From NCBI GenBank assembly GCA_016650045.1, contig JAENWK010000004.1:1-64000 (forward strand): 64,000 nt of DNA. Reading direction: 5' to 3'. Numbering within the stretch: position 1 is the first letter of the stretch; each line of letters starts with the position of its first letter. Positions 47,906-55,346 of this stretch are shown piece by piece. The stretch is from Eubacteriaceae bacterium (lineage in GTDB: Bacteria; Bacillota; Clostridia; Eubacteriales; Eubacteriaceae). The notes below the pieces were generated by a model. The model was not told the origin of the DNA. It saw nothing but the letters and a program-made list of their open reading frames with translations, and ran no database searches. Both the position numbers and the translations under genes were made by a program.

Positions 47906-48427
47906 ATGGGAAAAAAGAAAGTAACTCCCATTGCTCTCATCGGTTTCATGGGTACAGGAAAATCAACCATTGGTCCTTTATTAGCAGAAAAATTAGGATA
48001 TCAGTTTATTGATACCGATACGATGGTTGAAGAAGGGTTGGGAATGAAAATTTCTGAAATCTTCAAGAATCAGGGAGAGCGTTGTTTTCGAGATGTTGAG
48101 CATCGCGCTTTAAAAAAAGCTTTAGCCATGGAAAAAGTAGTTATTTCAACGGGAGGCGGGGCTATTTTGTTAAAGGAAAATCGAAAACTTTTAGAAGAAA
48201 ATGCCTTTGTGGTTAGCTTGAACTGTCAACCTGAAACAATTTTTCAACGGCTTCAAGGGGATCAGTCACGACCACTGCTTAAAAGTATTGATCCACTGAC
48301 AGAAATAAAAAAAATAATGGCAAACCGTCATGAATATTATGAAGAATGTGATTTTCAAATTTCAACTGAAGAATGGACAACAAAGGAATGCTGTCAGAAG
48401 ATTATTAAGGTTTATGAAAATGCATAA
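47906..48427 (+). CDS. aroK: Shikimate kinase
   Basis: 173 residues. P-loop [25 protein letters not shown] and [13 protein letters not shown] bind shikimate; STGGGAI is the Walker B region; the lid contains GDQSRPLL. It acts after AroE in the chorismate pathway. It is co-transcribed with aroE. Confidence 0.95.
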   Translation: MGKKKVTPIALIGFMGTGKSTIGPLLAEKLGYQFIDTDTMVEEGLGMKISEIFKNQGERCFRDVEHRALKKALAMEKVVISTGGGAILLKENRKLLEENAFVVSLNCQPETIFQRLQGDQSRPLLKSIDPLTEIKKIMANRHEYYEECDFQISTEEWTTKECCQKIIKVYENA

Positions 48428-48428
48428 A

Positions 48429-48462
48429 AAAACAGTCCAGTTAAATCAACTGGATTGTTTTT
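48429..48462. terminator. Terminator between aroK and the small Cys protein
   Basis: AAACAGTCCAGTT and AACTGGATTGTTT (one mismatch) around a 5-nt loop, with A-run and T-run flanks suited to both directions. Confidence 0.75.
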
Positions 48463-48468
48463 AGCAAC

Positions 48469-48726
48469 TTAAAATTTGCTTTTCGTAGCTTTTAGATCGC
48501 AAATATAACAATCAGTCAGCCTTTGAACAGCTAAAGGATTTTTTACAGGCCATGAAGTCTCTAATGCTTCACAATAGGCAGTGGCGGTATCTTCAGAATA
48601 TATATAATCAATGCAGCCATTGCATTTTTTATCTTCTGTTTTATGAATCAGTTCAAGAACTGACTCGTTGACAAAAGCTCGATATTCTTTGTAGGCTAAA
48701 GTTCTATTATTTTCAAATAAACTCAT
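48469..48726 (-). CDS. Small Cys-rich hypothetical protein
   Basis: 85 residues, soluble. Cysteines occur as KKCNGCIDY (CxxC), YCEAL and LTDCYICDLK (CxxC), so a zinc or Fe-S site is plausible. AGGGGAAAATA precedes the ATG. I do not recognise a family. It converges on aroK and diverges from the tRNA genes. Confidence 0.6.
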   Translation of the reverse strand: MSLFENNRTLAYKEYRAFVNESVLELIHKTEDKKCNGCIDYIYSEDTATAYCEALETSWPVKNPLAVQRLTDCYICDLKATKSKF

Positions 48727-48894
48727 TATTTTCCCCTTATCGTCTTATTACTAATATTTTATTTACATGATATAAGTTGAACTTACACTTACAACTCTTA
48801 TATTACATAGTACCGTATATTTCCAAAAAAACAAGACAATATTTTGTGCAATATTCTTTTTATAAGATAATCAAAAATTTACTTCAAAGATTAA
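48727..48894. other. AT-rich spacer upstream of the tRNA genes
   Basis: Between the small Cys protein and the tRNA promoter. No gene is visible. Confidence 0.4.
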
Positions 48895-48923
48895 TTGACA
48901 TTTATTTCAAAATATGGTATTAT
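48895..48923 (+). promoter_or_regulatory. Promoter of the tRNA pair
   Basis: A consensus TTGACA (48895-48900), an exact 17-bp spacer and TATTAT (48918-48923), about 38 bp before tRNA-Leu. The -10 lies inside a 13-bp perfect inverted repeat (48914-48926 and 48941-48953). Confidence 0.85.
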
Positions 48924-48960
48924 TTCTAACAGTGTCGTATGAAATAATACCATTTATTTC

Positions 48961-49047
48961 GCCGAAGTGATGGAATTGGCAGACGTGACGGACTCAAAAT
49001 CCGTTGTGAGAAATCACGTGCGGGTTCAAGTCCCGCCTTCGGCACCA
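48961..49047 (+). tRNA. tRNA-Leu (anticodon CAA)
   Basis: Acceptor stem GCCGAAG/CTTCGGC, anticodon loop CTCAAAA giving CAA, the long variable arm TGTGAGAAATCACG typical of Leu, the T-arm GTTCAAGTC, and an encoded CCA end. Confidence 0.97.
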
Positions 49048-49051
49048 CTAT

Positions 49052-49128
49052 GCTCCTTTAGCTCAGTTGGCTAGAGCACCTGACTCTTAATCAGGGTGTC
49101 CAGGGTTCGAATCCCTGAAGGGGCACCA
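49052..49128 (+). tRNA. tRNA-Lys (anticodon CTT), probable prophage attachment gene
   Basis: Acceptor stem GCTCCTT/AAGGGGC with one G-U pair, anticodon loop CTCTTAA giving CTT, the T-arm GGTTCGAATCC, and an encoded CCA. The integrase gene of the prophage begins about 110 bp downstream. The 3' half of this tRNA is therefore the likely core attachment site. Confidence 0.96.
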
Positions 49129-49142
49129 AACAAAACCGCATA

Positions 49143-49170
49143 AGAGAGCCGTTTATCGGCTCTCTTTTTT
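49143..49170 (+). terminator. Terminator of the tRNA unit
   Basis: AGAGAGCCG and CGGCTCTCT with a 5-nt loop and a T-run. Confidence 0.92.
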
Positions 49171-49240
49171 AATTATCAAGATTTATACTTTACGGAATTT
49201 AATGGTGTTTAACGGTATTGAGTGGCGATCATGTGGCGAT

Positions 49241-50338
49241 TTAAGTGGCTACTTTTTCAGCGTCTTTTTTATCTGCGGGATCAATCTGCCACCGGATGTT
49301 TTTAATCAAATCATCCACATCGTCATGGACATAAATCTTTGTAGTTGTCTCGATGGAAGCATGGCCTAATAGTTTTTGGAGGGTAAATACATCGGTTCCT
49401 GATTTATAAAGAACTGTTCCATAAGTGTGACGGAGTTCGTGTGGTGCCAGAACCGGAATTTCCGGATGTGCAATTTTTAAATCTTCTTTAAATTTTTTAT
49501 AGTGATAATTTGCCCACACACGGGGTCCCATGATTTTATCACGCCTTGTTTTGAATAAATAATCATCCCTGTACATTCTGATATCGTCTTTCAAGAAATC
49601 ACAAAATACATCATCCAAAGGAATTGCTCTCATTGCTTTTTCACTCTTACCGGTTGTTTTCATCTTTGGGGTACCGGTGTCATCCGTGATCACTCGATGT
49701 AGGGTTAACAGCTTCTTGTGAAAATCAATATCCTTGGCAGGATTAAGACCGACTAACTCACCCTTCCTGATTCCAGTTTTGAGGATAATGAAGGCTCCTA
49801 ATCCCTCGGGGTGTGTTTTTGCATACTCCACAACTATATCGTACTCAGCAACGGTGTATGGGCGTTTTGGAGCTGTTGGCTTGCCTTTTGGCTGCTTAAT
49901 ATTAGCCATGGGGTTCTTAATGATAAAATCATTTTCAATGGCGGTTTCAAAAATGGCGTTAAGTGTGATCCGCAGCTTATCCACCATGGATTGTGATAAA
50001 TCAGCCTTTAATTTAAAAAACTGCTGGACGTCAATTGCCCGGATCATGCGGATATTGTAATCCCCAAAATAATCATTCAGGTGATCAATACAAAGTTTAT
50101 ATCCATAATAGGTGGGGCTGCTGACAACTTTTTCTTTGTAAATATTTAACCACTGATCCGCCCAGGATTTAAAAATTGTTTCGTCCCATTCTTGCTTTTG
50201 TCCAGTTGCAAGCTCCAGCTTATAAGCATCAATCTTTTCATTGCATTCTTTTATAGACTTACCGTAAAAGTTTTTCATGATCGGCTTCCCATCAGAGGTT
50301 TTACCAACGGTTATTCTAATCCTTTTTTTACTTGCCAT
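49241..50338 (-). CDS. int: Phage tyrosine integrase
   Basis: Catalyses site-specific recombination between phage and host attachment sites. 365 residues: an N-terminal AP2-like arm-binding part (KRIRITVGKTSDGKPIMKNF), a SAM-like core-binding domain, and the catalytic domain with Arg in TGIRKGELVGL, HELRHTYGT, LGHASIETT and the Tyr nucleophile in KIYVH. The start at 50338 follows AAAGGAG. It lies next to tRNA-Lys. Confidence 0.95.
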   Translation of the reverse strand: MASKKRIRITVGKTSDGKPIMKNFYGKSIKECNEKIDAYKLELATGQKQEWDETIFKSWADQWLNIYKEKVVSSPTYYGYKLCIDHLNDYFGDYNIRMIRAIDVQQFFKLKADLSQSMVDKLRITLNAIFETAIENDFIIKNPMANIKQPKGKPTAPKRPYTVAEYDIVVEYAKTHPEGLGAFIILKTGIRKGELVGLNPAKDIDFHKKLLTLHRVITDDTGTPKMKTTGKSEKAMRAIPLDDVFCDFLKDDIRMYRDDYLFKTRRDKIMGPRVWANYHYKKFKEDLKIAHPEIPVLAPHELRHTYGTVLYKSGTDVFTLQKLLGHASIETTTKIYVHDDVDDLIKNIRWQIDPADKKDAEKVAT

Positions 50339-50444
50339 GTTTTTACTCCTTTCTGATTTTTTGTACAAAAATACCCGGTTGTAATTTCCGGGGTTGTTTG
50401 GTACAATATTGGGGTAGATTTGGTGTACCTTCCCGGTATATCAT

Positions 50445-50484
50445 AAGCCGCTTTTTCTGTTAGTGCAGAAGAGGCGGTTTTTTT
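50445..50484 (+). terminator. Plus-strand terminator between integrase and the membrane protein gene
   Basis: Arms AAGCCGCTTTTTCTG and CAGAAGAGGCGGTTT (with G-U pairs) and a T7 tail. It points against the local genes, so it would stop antisense transcription or be a leftover from rearrangement. Confidence 0.6.
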
Positions 50485-50502
50485 ATTTTCAAAGTTATTT
50501 AT

Positions 50503-51051
50503 TTACGAAGCAACTTTCCCACCACAAATCATGCAAAGCTCTGGGTAGATTGATTTGTCAATTAATATTGATTTATCAGAACCATTCTCTTTAAAATTAA
50601 GTACAACTTGGCGGTTATCCGTTTTTACTGTTTTGCTTGTTGATTTAACTTTTTTTCTACCTCCAATAATTGCGCCAACCGGTCCAAGCAGAACGCCGCC
50701 GACAGCCGCACCACCCAAAGACACGCCACCACCTTTTACGGAAACACTAGTATTAGATGTCATGTCGCCGATCATCATAAAATTAATTATTTGCTCTTTT
50801 GGTATTTTAATATGAGTAGGAACCCCGACTGGTTTAGCATCAAGAAAATTCAGCACCCCGTTTGATTCCCAATAATAAACAACGCTGCTGATAGTTTTAT
50901 CATATCCTCGGAAGTACTGCATTATCTTGTGCGAAACAGGGATGTTGAGGCTTTTCAACTTTTCCTTTTTCTTTTTAGCCATCGTGTCCCTTGCCTTAAC
51001 CAAAAATATAAATATGAGTATTACAAAAACCAAAAATAAAAAAACTCCCAT
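50503..51051 (-). CDS. Membrane-anchored hypothetical protein in the lysogeny region
   Basis: 182 residues. An N-terminal transmembrane helix (FLFLVFVILIFIFLV) is followed by a basic stretch (AKKKKEKLK) and a soluble part. A Gly-rich segment GGAAVGGVLLGPVGAIIGGR could insert in a membrane. It ends in CMICGG. GGAGGAGAG precedes the ATG. Its place between integrase and repressor makes it a lysogenically expressed gene; superinfection exclusion is a guess. Confidence 0.6.
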   Translation of the reverse strand: MGVFLFLVFVILIFIFLVKARDTMAKKKKEKLKSLNIPVSHKIMQYFRGYDKTISSVVYYWESNGVLNFLDAKPVGVPTHIKIPKEQIINFMMIGDMTSNTSVSVKGGGVSLGGAAVGGVLLGPVGAIIGGRKKVKSTSKTVKTDNRQVVLNFKENGSDKSILIDKSIYPELCMICGGKVAS

Positions 51052-51119
51052 TATCTCTCCTCCTTCAAAATATTTATATAAAAGGGGATTACTCCCCTTA
51101 ATTTGTTTTGTAAGATCGT

Positions 51120-52064
51120 TTAATTCACCCCAAGAACTTTCCCGATTGTTTTTAAGTTATCAGATTCTCTTATCTTGATCGGTTTATATTTTTGATTGAG
51201 GCTAACAAGATAACATCCGTCCATGTCCCCAATCATCTTTTTTATGAAAGCTTCTCCATTAAGAATAAAAACTCCAATATTCCCCGACTCAATTTCTTTG
51301 GATCTTTGAATAAAAACAGTGTCACCTTCATGGAGCTGTGGTTCCATTGAATCTCCGGAAACACGAACTCCGAAATTACTTCCTTTAGGGATAAAATCAG
51401 AGGGGTATGGAATCATTTCAAAATCTTCACCGTCTAAAAACTGACCGGTCCCAGCTGATACCGGGAGAAGGTAAATAGGGTGTTCGGTGTAAGAAATTTC
51501 ATAAGATTGGGAATCGTCATTTATTTGTTTAGATTCATAATACAATAAGTTATTAATTGTTTTACTAACAAAGGTTTTTCCATCGCCTGAAAGTTTTTCG
51601 TAACTTTCAATTACTTTATTACTACTATCTTTCTCACTTAGAAGCGACATTATAATTGTCTCAGGTTTTTTTAGTTTTATATAATCAGAAACCAAATCAG
51701 TAAAATTAAATGTCTGATTAAAATTATTTTTACAAATAATGATTTGATCAAATTTTTCAATTTCTTCATAAGAATATCCAGTGTCTTCAAGTAAATCCAA
51801 CATTTCTGCTGAAAAATCGTGATATTCATCAATCATGTGATCGCTATATTCGTGTTCGCCCCACCCTAAGAGTAGAGCGGGGGTAGTATTTAATGCTTTG
51901 GCCAAAGGTTCCAATACTGAAGTAGGTAAGTTTTCGATATCATTGCTTTCATATCTGTAAATTGTGGATCTATCTTTTCCTAATATTTTTGCGATTTCAT
52001 CAACTGTAAGGTTTAATTCCTTACGTCTTTCTTTTATTTTGGCTCCAACATTCATTTTTGCCAC
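51120..52064 (-). CDS. CI-like prophage repressor (XRE HTH plus S24 peptidase)
   Basis: 314 residues. The N-terminal HTH is AKIKERRKELNLTVDEIAKI plus DRSTIYRYES. The linker is long and divergent. The C-terminal LexA-like domain has the Ala-Gly cleavage site in LPVSAGTGQFL, the Ser nucleophile in RVSGDSMEPQL and the Lys in EAFIKKM. This protein should maintain lysogeny and self-cleave upon RecA activation. Its promoter and operators lie at 52077-52206. Confidence 0.92.
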   Translation of the reverse strand: MAKMNVGAKIKERRKELNLTVDEIAKILGKDRSTIYRYESNDIENLPTSVLEPLAKALNTTPALLLGWGEHEYSDHMIDEYHDFSAEMLDLLEDTGYSYEEIEKFDQIIICKNNFNQTFNFTDLVSDYIKLKKPETIIMSLLSEKDSSNKVIESYEKLSGDGKTFVSKTINNLLYYESKQINDDSQSYEISYTEHPIYLLPVSAGTGQFLDGEDFEMIPYPSDFIPKGSNFGVRVSGDSMEPQLHEGDTVFIQRSKEIESGNIGVFILNGEAFIKKMIGDMDGCYLVSLNQKYKPIKIRESDNLKTIGKVLGVN

Positions 52065-52076
52065 CTCCGTATCAAT

Positions 52077-52105
52077 ATTTTAACATGCTTTTCGCAAATA
52101 TGCAA
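52077..52105 (-). promoter_or_regulatory. Leftward promoter of the repressor gene
   Basis: Minus strand TTGCAT (52100-52105), 17 bp, and TAAAAT (52077-52082). An operator half-site TCGCA lies in the spacer at 52092-52096. Confidence 0.6.
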
Positions 52106-52155
52106 CAAAAGAAAATATAAATAAACAAAACTTCTCGTTTTGTGCGATAAATAAC

Positions 52156-52206
52156 TTGACAGCATGGATTAATGGGGTTAGTATATAGATGTCGCACGAA
52201 ATGCGA
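52156..52206 (+). promoter_or_regulatory. Rightward early promoter and operator
   Basis: TTGACA (52156-52161) with TAGTAT at a 17-bp spacing (TATATA at 20 bp is an alternative), followed by the 15-bp palindrome TCGCA-CGAAA-TGCGA (52192-52206). A further half-site TGCGA is at 52143-52147. Confidence 0.7.
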
Positions 52207-52232
52207 ATATAAATTTACAGGAAGGAGAACGG

Positions 52233-52451
52233 ATGACGAACGTTAATAAGTTAAAAGGGAAAATTGTTGAAAACAATCTAACAATCGAGGAGCTTTCATC
52301 ACGTATGGGTGTTAATAAAAGCACTCTTTACCGAAAACTTGGAGATTGTGGAGATAATTTTACAATAAAAGAAGCTAATTCTATCGGCCGTATTCTAAAT
52401 TTAAAAATGGATGACATTACGTCTATTTTTTTCAGCCAATTTGTCGCATGA
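52233..52451 (+). CDS. Cro-like phage regulator
   Basis: 72 residues containing a single HTH (LTIEELSSRMGVNKSTLYRKL) of the phage Cro/XRE type. It is divergent from the repressor and the first rightward gene, with AGGAAGGAG upstream. It probably competes for the TCGCA-N5-TGCGA operators. Confidence 0.8.
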   Translation: MTNVNKLKGKIVENNLTIEELSSRMGVNKSTLYRKLGDCGDNFTIKEANSIGRILNLKMDDITSIFFSQFVA

Positions 52452-52458
52452 TATGCGA
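52444..52458. promoter_or_regulatory. Second operator palindrome, at the end of the cro-like gene
   Basis: TCGCA-TGATA-TGCGA, the same 15-bp design as at 52192. It covers the stop codon of the cro-like gene and lies 33 bp before the antirepressor start. Confidence 0.75.
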
Positions 52459-52490
52459 ATTTAAATTTAAAAACTGAAAGGAGAAAATAA

Positions 52491-53306
52491 TTGAAAGAAT
52501 TAATGATTTTTGAAGGTAAACAGGTAGAGGTATTCGATTTTAGTGGACAGGTTTTATTCAACCCATATAACGTGGCGGAGTGCCTGGATATCAAAAATGT
52601 ACGAGACAACATGGCAAGGATGAATGAAAAACAGGTTGTGAAGCTGACAAATTCAGATGTCAGTAAAGCCGACATCCGAAAATTAAACAATGCCGGAGAA
52701 AACTTCCTGACCGAAAGCGGTGTATATAAATTAATATTCAAGTCACATAAGGCGGAAGCGAAAAAATTTCAAGACTGGGTGACCGATGAAGTCATCCCAA
52801 CGATCCGTAAGACTGGATCTTATACGGCGCCTATAAAAGAAACAAAACAACCATCTCTGGGGTCAGTCAATATGGCAGTAAAAAACATAATGTTGGTTTA
52901 CAAAGCCGCTGGAGTTGATCCGAGGTTCACGGCTCTGGCTATATCTGAAATATACCGGGAAAAGGCGAATATATCACTTACGCCACCAATCAAGGAAGAT
53001 CCTTCTGAAATGATGTATGACAAAACAGCAATAGCTAAACTTTTAGGTGTCATGTCATTATCGAATATGCCTCATGCACAGGCAATTGGGGCAATCATCG
53101 AAACGCTTGGCATTCCAGAGACTGAAAAAATAAAAGTCCCTTACAATCGCCATGGCCATTCAGGATTTGATTATCAATTCAAACCATGTGTTGTAGAAAA
53201 AATTCTTGATTGGCTTGAAGAAAGCAACTACCCGAAAAAAATACAAGGGAATGGAAAAACCTACAAGGTTGATTACTCATTAATCGGAAAGCAATGGGCG
53301 TCATAG
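52491..53306 (+). CDS. Phage antirepressor with Bro-N domain
   Basis: 271 residues. An N-terminal Bro-N domain (NPYNVAECLDIKNVRDNM, LTESGVYKLIFKSHKAEAKKFQDWV) is followed by a C-terminal domain (YDKTAIAKLLGVMS, HGHSGFDYQFKP) resembling ANT/KilA-C-type DNA-binding parts. It starts with TTG at 52491 behind AAAGGAG; ATG 52503 is an alternative. It probably inactivates the repressor or fine-tunes early transcription. Confidence 0.88.
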   Translation: MKELMIFEGKQVEVFDFSGQVLFNPYNVAECLDIKNVRDNMARMNEKQVVKLTNSDVSKADIRKLNNAGENFLTESGVYKLIFKSHKAEAKKFQDWVTDEVIPTIRKTGSYTAPIKETKQPSLGSVNMAVKNIMLVYKAAGVDPRFTALAISEIYREKANISLTPPIKEDPSEMMYDKTAIAKLLGVMSLSNMPHAQAIGAIIETLGIPETEKIKVPYNRHGHSGFDYQFKPCVVEKILDWLEESNYPKKIQGNGKTYKVDYSLIGKQWAS

Positions 53307-53328
53307 ATCGAAGAAAGGAGGAATAAAA

Positions 53329-53610
53329 ATGGCAGATCTAAAAGCATTGACCATGCAGCCACCGTCTATAGTAATGGAGCAACAAAAAAGATTAAAAGAA
53401 GCATTGGATAAAGATAGTAAGGGAACTATATCCCCAACGGACCTAGCAGAAGCATTAGGGGAAGGATTTTCCGCAAATTCCATTAGAAACGCAGCATTTG
53501 AAGGATTATTACCTTTTGGGTTCGGTCACAGGGAACATTTAAAAGCCCAACGGTATGTGGCCATACCAAAGATTACGGTTTGGAACTGGTTTACCAGAGG
53601 AAGTAACTAG
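53329..53610 (+). CDS. Small phage DNA-binding-like protein
   Basis: 93 residues; the middle (SPTDLAEALGEGFSANSIR) looks like a helix-turn-helix and the end YVAIPKITVWNWFTRG is typical of small phage excisionase-like or early regulators. AAAGGAGG precedes the ATG. The function is not certain. Confidence 0.65.
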   Translation: MADLKALTMQPPSIVMEQQKRLKEALDKDSKGTISPTDLAEALGEGFSANSIRNAAFEGLLPFGFGHREHLKAQRYVAIPKITVWNWFTRGSN

Positions 53611-53634
53611 GAGGAAGTAACTAGGAGGAAGTAA
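53597..53634 (+). repeat. 14-bp tandem repeat carrying the ribosome binding site
   Basis: GAGGAAGTAACTAG at 53597-53610, again at 53611-53624, and GAGGAAGTAA at 53625-53634, ending at the next ATG. Copy one encodes the end and stop of the preceding gene. Confidence 0.9.
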
Positions 53635-53940
53635 ATGAAAATTGATTGTAGATTTACAGAGAATTATTTGAAGGAAGCGCAAAGGCAATCTTTAGCCCTG
53701 GGGTATACGGGGCACAGTAAGAAATATTTAGAAACGGCCATAAGTGAAGTCCAACAGTGGAGCGATGATCACCCACAGAAAACATACCTTGAAGATTTAC
53801 TGGAAAAATATCCTAACTATATGCTAAACGAAAAAAATATCCCAGTAGGTTGCTTTAAAAGCTTTGGTTATGAAACAAAAAAATGCCCTAAAGATTGTTC
53901 AATATGCTGGAACCAAATAATGGAGGAAAGAAATGAGTAA
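53635..53940 (+). CDS. Hypothetical phage protein
   Basis: 101 residues, soluble, helical at the N-terminus. Four Cys lie near the C-terminus (GCFKSF, KKCPKDCSICW), which could bind a metal. No family is recognised. It overlaps the next gene by 8 bp. Confidence 0.6.
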   Translation: MKIDCRFTENYLKEAQRQSLALGYTGHSKKYLETAISEVQQWSDDHPQKTYLEDLLEKYPNYMLNEKNIPVGCFKSFGYETKKCPKDCSICWNQIMEERNE

Positions 53941-54307
53941 AAAGCTATACATCGAATTTTTGGAAGAACGAGTGGGCGATTTAGGTGTGGCCATAGAGGT
54001 TTTACAGGTTGTAGCAAAAAATAAAAGGGAATCATTTCAAGAAAAAATCCTAAAAGCGAACGACGACTTCTTTAACCTGGGCGATTCATGCCGAGAGCAG
54101 ATAAATAAATTGGCACATGACCAACTGGCAAGCTTAAAATCAGCCCAAATTTTTAATGAGAAGATAGAAGACCTTGAATGTTCATTTGATCACGAAATTG
54201 AAGAACTTGAAAAAACCATCTCGAATCTGGAAGTTTTGAACCATGAACTCATAGCAGAGAATAAGAAATTATTATACAAGGCGGCTAAAAAAAATGAGCA
54301 AAGATGA
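53933..54307 (+). CDS. Hypothetical phage coiled-coil protein
   Basis: 124 residues, highly charged and helical, with heptad-like spacing between about 60 and 115 (IEDLECSFDHEIEELEKTIS). It should form a coiled coil. It starts within the previous gene and ends within the next small frame. Function unknown. Confidence 0.55.
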   Translation: MSKKLYIEFLEERVGDLGVAIEVLQVVAKNKRESFQEKILKANDDFFNLGDSCREQINKLAHDQLASLKSAQIFNEKIEDLECSFDHEIEELEKTISNLEVLNHELIAENKKLLYKAAKKNEQR

Positions 54308-54461
54308 AGTTGAATTACGGCTTGCGTATCTGCATGGCAAGAAAGAAATCTTAGAAGTATTGACTAGAGGGAAACTATTCAAAACCCCATGGCACGGCGA
54401 GTTAAAGGCGACACAAAGCGAAATGCAATGCTTGGAAAAAGCATGGGACGTGTTCCAGTGA
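54294..54461 (+). CDS. Small overlapping phage ORF
   Basis: A 55-residue frame beginning MSKDEVELRLAYLHGKKEIL, mostly helical. It overlaps the coiled-coil gene by 14 bp and the next gene by 19 bp, as is usual in packed early operons. The ribosome binding site is weak. Confidence 0.45.
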   Translation: MSKDEVELRLAYLHGKKEILEVLTRGKLFKTPWHGELKATQSEMQCLEKAWDVFQ

Positions 54462-54619
54462 CAGTAAGCGAATTAATTGAAAAGTTGGAGGCCTGTGATC
54501 CAGAGCAGGAAATTATGATTTTTGATGGGGCCCTTGGAGAAGAATTTGAGTTAGGGCAAGTTTATATCGATATGGATCCAGACGCGGTGTTGTTGGCATT
54601 CTTTAATTTTAAGGAGTGA
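54443..54619 (+). CDS. Small phage protein of unknown function
   Basis: About 58 residues from ATG 54443 (MGRVPVTVSELIEKLEACDP), with GGAAA upstream; the frame is open from 54389. The pattern (VxxLIExLxxxDPExEI, then acidic strands) is common in short phage early proteins of unknown role. Confidence 0.6.
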   Translation: MGRVPVTVSELIEKLEACDPEQEIMIFDGALGEEFELGQVYIDMDPDAVLLAFFNFKE

Positions 54620-54623
54620 AAAA

Positions 54624-54851
54624 ATGACTAAATTAGAACATAACCCAATACTATATCAGTTATGGGACGGTGTAAATCTAAATGATTTTAGAGACGAAAT
54701 AAAGAAGTTGTCGAGTGCCCCAACCAAAGATATGCAGATCAGCTTAATGGAGAAATTAATAGATGGTTTTCCACCCAAGCATGAAGACTATCAGGGGTTA
54801 AAAGCACAGGTCGAAAAGGCCGTGGCGGATTCGCAGAAAGGAAGGAGTTAA
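54624..54851 (+). CDS. Hypothetical phage protein
   Basis: 75 residues, charged and helical, no recognised domain. It is preceded by AAGGAGTG and followed directly by the next small gene, whose ATG overlaps its stop region. Confidence 0.55.
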   Translation: MTKLEHNPILYQLWDGVNLNDFRDEIKKLSSAPTKDMQISLMEKLIDGFPPKHEDYQGLKAQVEKAVADSQKGRS

Positions 54852-55003
54852 TGGCTGAATACGAAAACAAAGATCGAAAATGTGAATGCTGGAAGTGCGA
54901 ACTTTCCGGGAAATGTGCGTACAAGGATAAATTCCAACGGTTGCCGGATGAGTTGGGAAAATGCGCAAAGCTTCCAAAGAACAGCGGGAAGCTTAAATAT
55001 TAA
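54851..55003 (+). CDS. Small Cys-rich phage protein
   Basis: 50 residues starting at 54851 behind GAAGGAG. The sequence has KCECWKCELSGKC and a later GKCAKL: five cysteines suited to a zinc site. Function unknown. Confidence 0.55.
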   Translation: MAEYENKDRKCECWKCELSGKCAYKDKFQRLPDELGKCAKLPKNSGKLKY

Positions 55004-55007
55004 AAAA

Positions 55008-55034
55008 TCCCCAGTCGTTAGAGCGACAAGGGGA
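55008..55034 (+). other. Small hairpin between early genes
   Basis: TCCCC...GGGGA with an inner GTCG...CGAC. No T-run follows, so a translational or processing role is as likely as termination. Confidence 0.35.
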
Positions 55035-55088
55035 AAACATAAAATACTTAACCAAATTATACCACAATTTGAAAGGATAAACAAATAT

Positions 55089-55346
55089 ATGGAACTAAGA
55101 ACAGAAAACACCAAACAACCTGTCCTAATCACATACTCGACCGAAAAGGTCAAAGAGATGTTGGAATCCCGGTGTTTTGTCCGGAAGGAAAGTAAGATCG
55201 GGAGCAAGTGCATTACTTATCAACGTCCCGGGTGCCATGATATAAAAATCGTGGAGCGGTGGGGTGAAGGTCATATGTTTAAGGTAAATGGCTGGATGTT
55301 TCATAAAATAAAAGATGCACTCAAAAGATCGGTGGATCAAGCATGA
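55089..55346 (+). CDS. Hypothetical phage protein
   Basis: 85 residues from ATG 55089 (MELRTENTKQPVLITYSTEK) behind AAAGGA. The longer frame from 54882 runs over the Cys-rich gene and is not used. Its end overlaps the next gene by 4 bp. Strands and a WGEGHMFKVNGWMFHK segment suggest a small beta-rich domain. Function unknown. Confidence 0.55.
   Translation: MELRTENTKQPVLITYSTEKVKEMLESRCFVRKESKIGSKCITYQRPGCHDIKIVERWGEGHMFKVNGWMFHKIKDALKRSVDQA

Noticed and set aside
54882-55088. N-terminal extension of the hypothetical phage protein at 55089
   Set aside because: It overlaps a small gene with a better ribosome binding site in another frame and has no site of its own.
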